Below, piece after piece: positions 21,864-33,726 of a DNA stretch of 64,000 bases. The DNA is from Thelephora terrestris (lineage: Eukaryota; Basidiomycota; Agaricomycetes; Thelephorales; Thelephoraceae): positions 124,001 to 188,000 of the forward strand of contig WIUZ02000003.1 in assembly GCA_015956445.1 (NCBI GenBank), given 5' to 3'. Under the pieces are notes generated by a model. That model made no database searches, was not told the origin of the DNA, and saw only the letters and a program-made list of their open reading frames with translations. The translations under genes were made by a program, and so were the position numbers. How positions within the stretch are numbered: the stretch's first letter is position 1; every line of letters starts with the position of its first letter.

Positions 21864-24298
21864 ATGACGACTCTGGACAGTTTGCAACACACCCCCGAAT
21901 GCCGATTACCATTGGGCAACACCTGTCACGTTGGACGCCGACATAAAATCCTTCACCACCTCGAAGGATACGATCGTGGCCGCCCCTTTGAAGGACGTGT
22001 TCGAGTCGGTCATCAATATCCTGTGTCTTGTCAAGGCGAGTTTTCCTGTTAGATTCCCGTTTTTGGATTCACTTATCAATGGGACGATCAGGAAAAGATG
22101 GCAGAGGAGAGTTCGTTTGTAGAGCTGGCCAGACTCTGTTCCAGAGCATGCCACGCGTTGCAGGCCGTGGATGGTCTGGCCGGTTTCGGTGAACATATCG
22201 AGGGCCTGAGAAGGTGCGTTAGTCCAGCTTAGCCCTTTCTGGCGGTGATACTTAGTGAACTCAGAATCGTGAGCGAAATCGAGTCTGCAGTCACAACACG
22301 TGCGAACCGTTCAGGTGATTTCCAAGAGCCTCTCCCCGCATCCACCGAAGAATCCGTGAACACGTGGCAGAAGGAGTTGCGGGGGATTCTGAGTTTTTTC
22401 GACGTACGTCACTGCCAACTCATGGTACCTGTACCGGAGCCCAGGCTCAACCAAGCTTCTCAGGAAAACTCAAAAAGGGGCGGTTTGCTTGGATCCGAAT
22501 CTGGATCAACGCCTGCTCTAGCTATGGCACGTTGTTGCTTCGTTGTCTCTGCGCTACAGGTCTTGATAACTGTCCGATGTAGCGTTCGTCAAGGTCGTCC
22601 ATTGCGCTATACCACCCAGTGGATGTGAATCACACTCCTGAACCACCGCTGGTCCTCATCTCCGACTCTGATAAGCAAGCCCTGCAACGCTTGGCCAGCT
22701 CGAACGTATCCCAGGATGAGCTTCCCGCCCTCATTGAGTCAATTGTCACAAACGTGGAGCCCACGGTCGCGGCCAAATCTCTCGAAAGGAACGAAGATGC
22801 TCAAAGATTTATCGACGTCATTGACCAGGTGTGTGACATCTTCTATACCCCGAACGACACGGTCTATCGCTGACCTCTCTTTGCTCAGGCTCTAGAAACA
22901 ATCGATTTCGCACCGCTTGTCCGCAGCAAATGTGTACGATCGCTGTACAAGATGTGCGCCAGACACAGCCTGCTTCCAAAATCTCTGCAGTTTGAGTTAC
23001 CCGGGGGTAAGACGGGTGATGTGCGACACTACGGCGGATATGCGGATGTCTTGAAACGCGGATGCGGTGAAAGAGAGGTCGCAATCAAGGCTTTGCGGGC
23101 ACGGGATCCCAAACTGGAGGCTTTGACGAACGTGAGCCACCATTGGTCAGATGTTATGCATGCCCACGTCAACGTACTGACCGTACGCTTCGTAGAGGTT
23201 CTACAAGGAGGTTATAGCCTGGAAATCTCTGCGGCATCCCAACATATTGCCGCTCCTGGGGGTGATAATGTCTGAGAATCAATTCGCCATGGTGTCCGAG
23301 TGGATGACGAACGGCAACATCAAGGAGTTTACTGCGGCAAATCAGCATGCGAACCGATATCAACTCGTAAGTTTGATTTTTTTTTCGTTCAAGATCGTGG
23401 ACTAATCGGTTGTCGATGACTCTCTCTATGGCTCCAACAGTTGGCGGAGGTCGCGAATGGCTTGAAGCATATGCATAACCAAGAAATGGTCCATGGGAAT
23501 CTAACAGGAGTATGTCTTCGAAAGCCCGCATCTTACTCTTTCTTACCGGTTCTGTTTACAAAGGCCAATATCCTGATTGACGCAACGGGTCGCGCCCGTT
23601 TAGCCGGCTTTGGTCTACTCACAATTGCTTCGGATGGCGCGAACACGAACTCGTACCTGGAAGGTGGAACGTCCCGGTGGATGAGCCCGGAGCTCTTCGA
23701 CCCGGAGAAGTTCGGCCTCAAGGACTGCCGCCCCACGAAAAGCTCGGACCGTTACGCGTTCGGGATGGTGATGTACGAGGTCCTGAGCGGAGAGATTCCG
23801 TTTTCGGGGCAGCATGGTTTCGCCTTTGTTGTGAAGGTACTGAATGGTGAACGTCCAACGAGACCTGAAGGAGTGAAAGGGATGTGGTTCACGGACGGGA
23901 TTTGGAGCATTTTAGAGGGACTCTGGAAGCCCAATCCAGGCGATCGCTCGTTGATCAAAGAGGCGCTGGACCTTTTGGAGGAGGCCTCAAGGGTTTGGAC
24001 GCCACCCCCTCCCCAGAGTACAGCCGGCCCACCATCGATTGCTCCATCCACACGGAACTCAGAGTCGAGCACAGAGGAAAGCATAGACGAGAGTGAAGAC
24101 TCTGCATCTCAGATGATATTGCCTCAGCCGTCACAGAGGTCCAGGTCGGAAGGTAACCCAAAGCGAACAACGGTGTCTGCCCTCCCGCTTACCATCTTTC
24201 AGAACTTCTCTATGGCGTCCGTGATCACGATCTTCTGGGAACAGCTGCAAAAAATCTGGGTGGATCGGGGGAATTGGAACGAATATCGGATAGGGTGA
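21864..24298 (+). CDS. MLKL-like helical domain - pseudokinase
   Basis: Multi-exon gene. The N-terminal part (TLDADIKSFTTSKDTIVAAPLK..., then EESSFVELARLCSRACHALQ..., then EIESAVTT...) is helical and looks like the MLKL/HeLo-like N-terminal domain often found before TKL kinases in Agaricomycetes. The kinase part has GGYADV, the VAIK lysine, MVSEWM, then HGNLTG|AN where the family has HGDLKGAN, and LAGFGLL where it has LADFGLL: both catalytic aspartates and the catalytic-loop lysine are gone. It ends with a Ser/Pro-rich tail and a TGA at 24298. The ATG at 21864 is in a different frame from the next conserved codons (NTPPNADYHWATPVT), so either a small exon/intron is missed or there is a 2-nt slip. 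One intron (about 22036-22091) appears to use a GC donor. By analogy with MLKL a membrane-acting death effector is possible, but unproven. Confidence 0.65.
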
Positions 24299-26340
24299 GT
24301 CAGCTAAAATCCCTTCGACAGTGCCTGGTTGTAACGTGAGGACTCTTCAGGCGCCATCCAGTAGCGCCCGCTCAGCGGGAAATTCAGCAAGGAACTTCTT
24401 GCGCGATTTTCTGGGAAATAAGCGCATGTAATCGGAATGTGTAATCTAGAGGTCATGATTTTATCATATCGTGGGAGGCCCTGTTGGTCGTAAACAAAGT
24501 CAGATGCAGGAGACGGGGGTGAACGTACCAGGAGTGAGAGCGACAGACAGGTATGATCTCGTTCATGTCTCCCGAGGCAGGGAAGATACACACGGTGAGG
24601 CGGGAGGAGCACGAATCCTACAAGAGTGGCAAAAAATAGACATGGGGATTTATACCTCGCCCCGCTATAGGAGGCAATTGAGGATATGTACCTGGAGTCA
24701 TGCCGGGTGACACCAAGCGCTTAACGAGTAAGCAATAATTGGTAAACACGAGAGGGAGGCGCTAAGCCCCAGCTCTACCCTGCGTTACTTGCAGTAATGG
24801 GGCGAAGGAGGGAATCCAGTGCGCGCGCGTGTGGCGTTCGATGCCCTTGTATAGGGTGGTATTGATTTTGTACGTGTTTTCAAAAGGCAGGTAAAGGATC
24901 GTGGTGTAAACCAGATAGAAAGAAAGAATATGGGACCGTATGCAGGTACCCGGGAGGCTGGAGAAGGGGTTTTCTGAAAACGAGCATTCAGACGATATTG
25001 GTGGAGGAAGGCGCTCAAAGAAGCCCGAAGGAAGGCGCATGATGGCGGGAATTCCCACGATCTCACCATCTGATGGCGGGAGAGGAGGCAGCACTCGATC
25101 ACTCTCCTGAGGCACTCCAGACTTCAGCTCTCACGGGCACGATCAAAGTGCACAGGCTGTTTACCGACTCTAGTAGGCCAGAAGAACTCGGGTGAGGGAA
25201 CGTTTTATATCTGCAAGCCATTTACGAAGGCGACGAGACCGTTTTGCCACAGCTTGTCACGCCTGTCGCAGGCGCCAAGGTGTTTATGTCGCTGTGGGGC
25301 AAGTCACGGGTTCGACTCAGGAGAACCTGCATTCGTTTGCTATCCGTTGTGTTTACTTCCGAAGCCCGGTAGTGAAGTGCGAATGACCTCCGACCAAGGT
25401 GTCACTCTAGCCGATGTCTGAAAATATCTCTTTGGAGTGGCCACGAAGTTCAAAAAATTGGGGTTTTTTTACCAAGATTACACTGAAAAGTAGCTACGTA
25501 TGGTGATTTAACTCTCTTGTCGCTTTGGATTTTTGGCTAGAGGACGATTTTGGCACGTTTTAGATGATGTGATCCCTTTAGATCTAGTGCTGGCTGTGCA
25601 ATAAGAGGACGTGACCATTAATGGTGTGACCTGTGACAAACGAACCGAGAAACCCTGTCGCAGCTGACCGCTGGCGTGGCACTTGAAGTTTTCTGTTTTC
25701 GAAAACCCGGGAGTAATAGGTCTCGCCAAACCCGAAAAACGAAAATTTCCGCCTATTTTCCAATTACTTGCTCCAAGCCCAAGCGCGCCTAGCTGAGTCG
25801 CGGACTCCTATATACCCCCGCCACATCCTGTACATCGATATCAGGGGGCACCCATGACCGCACCTGCTCATCCATGTTGATCTCTATTAAGATTTTTGCT
25901 GACAAATCATTCCTGGGACGCTTTGCTTCGGACATTGCCGGTTCTAGGCCTTATCCCAATATGGGAAGTGTCATACAAACATCAAACCACAGCTGACCTG
26001 CAGATCTTGGCGTTTAGGTAATGCAGCAAAGCGCAGAAACGTTCCGGCCAGGCCTATCAAGGCTTTCAGGATAAGTATTGGAGAAATATTGTAGTGGATG
26101 AGTTGCCTCAACGATCTGTTGATAGGCATCGGTAATTGATATCAGTTAGCTTTCCACCTATACCCCCCAAGGTCGAGCTGAGCGGCTGGCAGGATGCGTA
26201 TGCTGAAAGGGAAGCACGGGAAATAAACGGGACGTGCTCGTCTGACGGCCCTCCGGGGGGCCAACGTATATCTCAAGTATCCTGGAAAACGGCAGACGAA
26301 GCTTGCCATTCATATTCCAATGCCTCATTCGCCCATTGAC
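24299..26340. other. Intergenic region
   Basis: Two kilobases without a recognised gene. Minus-strand open stretches at 24762-25115 overlap in different frames and show no domain. From about 26060 the sequence aligns with the upstream flanks of the other module-bearing genes. A 'ggttcgactc' string near 25310 is B-box-like but no tRNA fold surrounds it. Confidence 0.4.
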
Positions 26341-26466
26341 GCCGATTTTGCCCTCAACCCAGGCCACGTTCCGACCTCATGCTGTGCGATTTGAATACAT
26401 AAAACGCATAGAGCGGGCGCTCTTCCCCTTCGCGTTCCACTATCCATCCCACAATCGGGACTTCCG
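26341..26466 (+). promoter_or_regulatory. Conserved promoter of NLR4
   Basis: CCCAGGCCACGTT followed by a weaker TATA-type box (TACATAAAACGCATA) and GCGGGCGC, then ATG at 26467. The most diverged of the four blocks. Confidence 0.55.
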
Positions 26467-29400
26467 ATGGCACCAAAAATCCAGCCAGCATGGAAGATAT
26501 ACGAAGAGTGAGTTTCTGAGTACACTGTTCACTCTCGTACCTACCTCACTTCTCGGGATTCCCTTCACAGCCAAATGGAATGTCTTCGTTACGGTCATGC
26601 TCTCTGGTAGCACCTCTTTTTCGATGGTGGCAAATGATATCTAAGGTTGGAACTTTAGGGAACCGACACCGACGAGCAAATACAACCGTATCAGCATAGG
26701 AGACGTGGGCTTCATCCGTCAAGGTCGATTCCACCTGTTGTTCTCCGCTGCTCTCCCCCTGGGAAAACGCAAACCGGGAGTCGACGTTCCCAACACATTT
26801 GAACAACTGCGAGTTGGAACAACGGAACCGGGCGGACCTCGACCCGCTGGCTGCGTCGCGGCAAGGACTTCTCGACGAGGGCAAGCGAGTGCTGAGAACA
26901 CAGAAACCACCGTGCTGTGCGTTCTATCTCCCACACTATCCCCCATTTTTTCCTACTCAGATATCACTCAGGCCCCTGCTACCTGGCACAGATTTCACAT
27001 ACGAGGGTACCGGGAACAGTGGCGCAGCGCTGATAACGAGACACTCAACTTACAACGAAGATTCTCAATTGGACTCCGAGTTTAGGCAATACACTAAACG
27101 GCACTACAAGTCTTGGATCACGTTCGCTAAAGAGAAGAAGTACGGAACAAACTTGCGACCCGTCCTCGTATCCGGTTTCGACATGGCTAAAGACTTCGCG
27201 ATGATGGCATATCATAACATGGATCCCTCTGCTCAAGCCCGCACGACTATCGCTACTCCGATGTTCGGTTCCGCCACCGGATCTGGTTCGTGGGTTTGGC
27301 GTACAACGTGTAGTCCCCACGTCAAACATGGCCCGCAGGAACTATTACCCCCGGATATGCAGTCCTTGCCATCTGGATCTAAATCCGCGCAAAGCCCGTC
27401 CAAAAGCCCTTCCACCGAGTTCAATCAGTGCGTCTTCGTTCGGTACTACACGATGCGGGAGGGCTTCTTCCCAAAAGTTATTCGGGCCACCGCGGGGCCA
27501 CACGAGCTGGGTTCTGGGGATAATAAAGGGGACTACTTCCCTGAGCTGGTAACGCAGTCTGAACCTGAAGCCATGAGCGGTGACGAGGAACGAAGAGACG
27601 CCGGCTCTGGATCAGATATGGTCATTCGATTCTTTTCACGTTCTTCAGTGTCCGCGCTTACACTTGCCTCCAGGATGAAGGACCTGACAGCTGGGATGCC
27701 ATCGCAGACTACGTGTTCCAGGTAATTCCCCTCTCACATATCGTCGCTGGACCGCCTAACCCCCGTAATGAAAGAACTCGAAGGCTAAAAGGGTATTGTT
27801 GCACCACCAGGATCTAGCGGGGCTTCGCGCGGTAGGCTGTTTAGCCCTAGTGATTTACCGATTCTCACATCTCAGCAGTTGGGACCTGAGAGCGACATGG
27901 CATCTTTGTTGACAACACACAGGCCGCGTATCGTTGTGGACGGGGACGGAGGTGAACTTCCGCAAAGTTCGTTGTTTGGTGAACCGTGCCTCATTTTCTT
28001 CAGTGGGGGGGATCACCGGTGGAGGGGCTTTAGCTTCACCCCAGGTTTCCAGGATTGGTTCACCACGGAGTGAATCCCATGCGAGCGGTACGCCCCATTT
28101 TGTTACCCGCCTTTCTCATTACCGGAGTGGGGAGCACTGAATATTTTCGTCAAGGATCGCCCCGCGGCGAAATTCGTTACATCAACCCATCGATCGCGGC
28201 CCTTGAAAAATTAGACAAGTCATCACCCAAGTTTCCGGACCGGCTGGACCAATTACTCAACAACGGACGATGGATAACGAACCTTATGACTGCCCCAGAG
28301 GATGAGATGGGGAAACTGATAGATAACCTAGACGAGGTAAAGTCTGTTCCAAAACGGACCGAAGCCGCACTTATCGCTCGTAGATTCTTGATGATCTAGA
28401 ACCGACAGGACGACCGTTCGGAAAGTGCATTCAAACGCTGCAGAAAGTCTGTGGCGCAAAGAGGACCCTCCCGTCGAGTTACCAAATTTCTGGCAGGCTT
28501 TCGCTTTCTTCCTCCCCGCCGATTTTTGGCGCATTTTGTAACGTCCATACCGGTTTCCTCGGCCCCGAAGAGGTTGGCATAAAGCGGTTCCGGGTAACTG
28601 CCGCAGGCGACCCGGCGCCGGTTGAACAGGTATTCCTTCTTCGTTACCTTTATTCGTCCTGTCACGCGTCACGCCCTAACATGTTTTGAAAGGCCCTCTG
28701 CGAGGAGGCTGTGGTGTGGAAACACCTGAGTCACCCGAACATCGTTCCCTTCAAGGGTGTCACCTTCCGGCCTCTCCAACTTGTGTCAGAGTGGATGCCT
28801 TGCGGAGAAATAAAAGAATATATAAAGGAAAATCCCCAAGCAAACTTACTCAGCCTTGTGAGACCTTTTGTCTTCCACCTCCGACCGACATTTCACCCTG
28901 CATTAGCTGCTCGGCATCGCCAAAGGTCTCAATTATCTCCACTCACGCAACATCATACATGGAGATCTCAAAGGAGTGCGTTCCAACTCGCGCAACTCAC
29001 ACTGCCTATGCTGATCCTGTTGTGGGCGCAGGCTAATATAGTAGTCGACACGACCGGCAACGCACAGATTTTGGACTTCAGTCTTGCGTCGATCACGCTA
29101 GATTCGCAATCGCTTGCAAGCATTACTGACCAACGAGCTGCCTCACCCCGGTTCACTCCACCCGAAATACTGAAAGGCCTTGCAGACTACAGCAAGGCAT
29201 CCGACGTGTTCACGTTCGGGATGTTTATAATCGAGGTAGGAGGCGATCGACCCGCTCCCCATCAAATGAGACTCACTGGTCAATCAAGGTTTTCACCGGC
29301 AGTGTTCCGTTCGGTGATGCCATTTCAAGTATAACGATGACAAAAATTCTAAACGGGATGCGCCCGGAGCGGCCCACTCACCCTGGTTTCACGGATGACC

Positions 29401-31218
29401 TGTGGGCGTTGACACAGCAGTGTTGGGAGGAGGAACCACAAGACCGTCCATCGATGGATGTGGTGGTAGAACGAATGTTAGTTCTGCAACCAGCCGAAGA
29501 GTCTCCAATCATTGATGGCTCCCGAAGCACTTCCCAAGGTGTGGACCTGTTCTGGGCACAACAACCCGCCGATCCACGCTCGCATGGGATGTCACGAGCG
29601 GTCCCATCGAGGGGACCCACGCGGATGCAAACCCTTGCTGCAGACGTTCCTCCTTCCATCCCGAAAGCTCCCGCACAGTTTTTCAACCGCGATGATATAC
29701 TTGAAGACCTGTTGGATCTCGCCGCACGGTCCGCGCCTGTTGCACTGTATGGAGCGGGGGGAATGGGGAAAACCGCGATTGCGCTTACGCTCCTCCACCA
29801 TCAAGAGATCGCGAACAGGTTCGGCAAATATCGCTACTTCATACGCTGCGACAACCTCGAGAATTCGGTGGACGACCTCCTCGGGAGTTTATCCAAGGCG
29901 GTAGGCTTCCCGCGACCGAAGACCGTGGCCCAACTCGTTTCGCATTTCGAGGCAGCTCCTCATTGTATACTGGTGTTGGATGGCATAGATCTTATCCTCG
30001 ACCCACGAGCTTCCAGAGCGGCAGAAATCGCCACGACGATCGGAGAGTTTGGTCGGTGTCCGAAAGTCTGTCTTGTCGCTACCAGCAGGGTGGATTTCGA
30101 GATTCCAGGCTTCTGGCGTATGAAAGTATCAAGACTTCCCGAGGAAGCCGCGCGACGCACCTTCCACAGTTACTGTTCCCTGGAGGAGTCTGCCATGATC
30201 GACGGCATTCTTTCCGAACTCGACTTTCATCCGCTTTCGATCGTGCTTCTCGCCAGTGCCGTAGAGGAGAACGGGTGGGACGAGCCGGCGTTGGTGGAGG
30301 AGTGGAATGATGGGAAGACGAGTATGCTGAAGGCATCCGGCCACCAGAGCCTGGAGGACAACATTGAGTCGATCCTTCTCACTCCGGCCATTCGGGAGTT
30401 AGGGCCTACCGCTCGGAAAACGCTCGAGGCGATCGCAAACGCCCCGACCGACGTCCAAGAGTCTGAACTATCGAAAAAATTCCCGGGAATAAACGGAGTA
30501 GAGGATGCCGTCGAAGTGCTGTGCAAGTCCTTCTTGATGTATCGCCAGGATGGGCTGGTGAAGATGCACTCACCGTTCCGACTTTATTTCAAACATACTC
30601 GCCGCGCTGGCAATCCAGGTTTGTCCCTTTCCTTCGTTCTGTGTTTTTTTTTAGTCACGAGATGACAGTTCTCGGTGGGTTTTCAGGAGTCCCAGACGTC
30701 CAACCTCCGAAACCAGACGTTCAACCCCAGCAAAAAGACGTCCGACCTCCGCCACCGGATGTTCAACCTTCGGAACCGGGTGTCCAACCTCTACGAGCAG
30801 ACGCCAAACAGCCGCAAACTTCTGGCAAGCGCCCTCTTCCGACAAGGTGATTGACTGGATTTGAATGTATCTTTAGTCTAAGCGTTGACCTCCCTCCAAC
30901 TCGGCAGACCGAGTGCTGATGCACCAAGGGAACATCCTCCCACCACAGTTGATGGCGGAGGTACGCCGGTGCCTTCCTGTCCGTGTCTCTCATCTCATCC
31001 TTTCGTGCCTTGACGGTAACGCCTATTTGCAGCTAGGGCATCATCCTTGTCTAAAACATTTGGATCCGTGAAGAACCGAGTCAAGAGCGGGTTCAAGAGT
31101 GAGTACCATGAGGTTAAACCCCCATGTGCACTTCATTGATTGTTTTTAGAATTATCTTGTTTTTAGAATTCCTTGACCAGCTTCCCGTATCTGGGATCAT
31201 TCGTCCGCATCGCACGTA
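26467..31218 (+). CDS. NLR4: N-terminal module - TKL kinase - STAND NTPase, PDVQP tail
   Basis: Closest relative of NLR3. Module: MAPKIQPAWKIYEE, GDVGFIRQGRFHLLF, SWITFA, VLVSGFDM. The linker exon ends ESHASG and continues in phase into the kinase exon beginning SPRGEIRY at about 28162. Kinase: VGIK lysine kept, HGDLKG|ANIVV, DFSLAS instead of DFGLA, PPE instead of APE. NTPase: FFNRDD (family FFGRD), Walker A GAGGMGKTA, ILVLDGID, FHPLSIVLLA. The kinase-NTPase junction is read through (48 nt at 29477). After the NTPase, a splice at 30619 leads in phase to an extra exon (about 30689-30849) made of PDVQPxx-like heptads, absent from NLR3 and NLR5. The last exon ends KKFLDQLPVSG... with TAG at 31216. 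Probably functional on sequence grounds. Confidence 0.76.
29477..29524 (+). other. Exonised former intron in NLR4
   Basis: 48 nt, GTTAGT at the left, CTCCCG where the acceptor would be. In frame and stop-free, as in NLR3. Confidence 0.65.
30689..30830 (+). repeat. 21-bp coding repeat (PDVQPxx heptads) in NLR4 tail
   Basis: About six degenerate copies of a unit such as GACGTCCAACCTCCGAAACCA, translated as PDVQPPK, PDVQPQQ, KDVRPPP, PDVQPSE, PGVQPLR, ADAKQPQ. NLR1 has one partial unit (PEVQPSE) at the matching place, so the array probably expanded from a single copy. Confidence 0.7.
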
Positions 31219-31890
31219 GAATGAGCGTCCACACATGTAACCTGCCGTCGTTAACGGTCCTTAACACCAACAGCGGCGTCAAATGATCCCAGTCTCGGCC
31301 AGTTTGTGCACGCGTTTGCACGATTCCAATTAACGCTTTGCATTTCATCCACCTGCCCCTCTCTTGCGCCCGCCCTCCATCTCGCACTTGGTCTTTCGAA
31401 TCCCTATTCCCACCAACCAGAGTCATCTATAGATCGCATTCATCGGCATATCGACACGTTACATACTATTTTGTGTAAATAACAGGCTTATCATATCTTG
31501 GATATCCTTGATGTTTTTCCTTAACTCCGTGCGGAAGCAATGCCAACTCAGCTGGTGCAACGAAGGGAGGTCTTCGTCAAACCGGCTCTAAATTCCGAAC
31601 GCCTGTTCTATGGAACACGAGATACAACCTGCGCAACGCACTTTCACGCAATGACAGTGGTTAGATCTGCAAAATTACATTCACGTATGACTCGAAAGTA
31701 GGCCCATGTCAAGACCGTCTCATACAAAACCGCATACAAGCCCAATCGTCCAAGTTCTAACAGTAATGAAAAGACATTGCGCAAGTAGGTGCGCGCCCAG
31801 TGCACCCACCCGCCCATAAGTCACCCTGGAAGAGATAAAGATTGGGCTGAGACAACCACCAACACACCCCCACCACAGTCTTCTCCATCG
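31219..31890. other. Spacer between NLR4 and F-box
   Basis: No gene recognised. The stretch 31800-31890 is the 3-prime flank of the antisense F-box gene. Confidence 0.4.
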
Positions 31891-33512
31891 CTAACCCTCT
31901 ACGATCTGGACCGACTTGATTTTCGCCCCCCTAAGTTCTCTCGCGGCCTCCATAATCTCGATATCGGGTCCCACCGTGACCCTCCCATATATGGGAAGAA
32001 TGATTGTCTCCGATCTGGGAAGAACGAGTGTCTCCAATCTGGGGCACACCAGCACGCTCTCGGAATTCAGGTCTGGATTCAGAGCCTGAATGAATGGGCA
32101 TGGTGTAATGCATGGAGAGATGGTGAGAGTGCGTAGGAGATTCATGGGGGAAAGTAACCGATGAGCGAGCTCGTGGGGAAGACGTTCACGGCTGGTGATT
32201 TTGAGGATCAATTCGACCGTTGAGGCGGTTGAGGTGTTGACCCAGTCCAGGAATCCCAGTAGCAGGCGAGTTGGGCCACCTCGGAGAGTCGAATTCATAT
32301 TGACTTCGCCGCTTGGCCCAATCATCTCAATTTGCCAATCCAGATCTTGAACGTATAGGAGAAGTTTGGTGAAATTGAGAAGGTTCCTGAGGTTGTTGAT
32401 GGATATGGGTAGGTGATCGTCGACCCCCGAGTCCGGGTTTATGTTAATAGACAAGTTGGCACCGACAGGGATCAAAAGGTGACAGATAAAGGGGGAGACC
32501 GGTTGGTCGTCGTATATTTCTAAACATTTTAGACATGCGAGGGAAACCAGCCGTTCATCTTGGTCGATGGAAGTCGGGGATACGTAAAGAAGCGTGACTT
32601 CCTGCAGGCGTGGGGCACTTTCAAAGAAGTCAAGAAGTTGCGTGGTGGAAATCTCTCCCGGTGGCGTGTGAGCCAGCTCAAAAATAGTGAGGTTGACCAT
32701 GTTCCTCCAAGGTAACTCCGTGCGGATACGAGTCAAATCCAAGCCTTTCAGGGAGGAAAGGTCTCCGCCAAAAAGAGTAGCCGTCAACGCATGGTGGGGT
32801 TCTTCCCGGGGTATGTATATTGACAGATTTTCAAGAAGAGGCGCAGGATGGAATAGTCGTGGGGTTATGCATCGGAGATATTTTTCTGCCGTTACATCGA
32901 TGTGTAGGGATACGAGGCGTTTGACAGCACGGTGGTCGATTTGGAAAAAGGGATCGTCGGGGGGCAAAGGCCCACCCCGAGATAGAGACACGTTGATGGG
33001 GGAGGATTTCGAGCGTTCGAGGAAAACTCGAGTTTTGTCCGCGTTATTGCAATCGACACGGGTCCACAAGGAGGAGCGGGACGTGAACATCTCCCTCCAG
33101 GTACGGCACACGTGGGTTAATGCGATCAGTTGTGAATCTATCCAGTAATACCAGAGATCTGGGATGAGGGTAAGGATCTCTGGAGGCATTTTGTTTATCG
33201 GAGCGAGCGCGTTCCTCAAGGACCGAATCAAGCGAAAGACTTCTGCCGCATCCTGTTCGATGACTGCGATCTAGGGTGCAACACACTTTGTTCACTACCC
33301 ATGAAGTATACCTTTGATCTATCGGTCTCACCTCATCCTGGTTCAAGTCGATGGCAGTCCTGTGGGTTCAAATTTCAGCCACCTTCCATAAGTCGCATCC
33401 CCTCACGAGCGTACCTTCCGCTAAGTGCCACGTCCTGTAATGCTTTCTTAGTTGCGCGTAGGAGAGAAGATGCTTGGCTGAGATGGCAATCGTTGTTGAC
33501 AGGGGTCGACAT
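31891..33512 (-). CDS. F-box protein (lineage 1), looks whole
   Basis: Paralogue of the gene at 11360-9754, with the same layout: exon 1 33512-33415 (MSTPVNNDCHLSQASS...), a tiny exon 33359-33332 (TAIDLNQDE), then a long exon starting IAVIEQDAAEV and ending at 31891. Phase is kept at both introns. F-box: NKMPPEILTLIPD ... ALTHVCRTWREMFTSRSSLW; the remaining roughly 350 residues look LRR-like. Predicted SCF adaptor with unknown target. It lies tail-to-tail with NLR4 and head-to-head with the remnant at 33730. No internal stop seen. Confidence 0.8.
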
Positions 33513-33726
33513 GTTATGGGTATCGGTTGGTAAAGATCGCAACGGCAGCTTGGGCAATCAAATTTTAAACTCCGAATCGCGCCCTGTCACGTCTGGGACT
33601 GGAATCTGGAATCACAGCATGCGCGCCTCATCTCGTGCTGTACGGTATCCACGTCCCCGAGGTCATGCTATCAAGAAGTTGGGAATTTCCCAAGACACTC
33701 AGTCTTTGAAGTTCAAACGTTCCAGC

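Noticed and set aside
25300-25330. tRNA-like B-box string (ggttcgactc)
   Set aside because: No A-box at the right distance and no cloverleaf arms could be paired around it.
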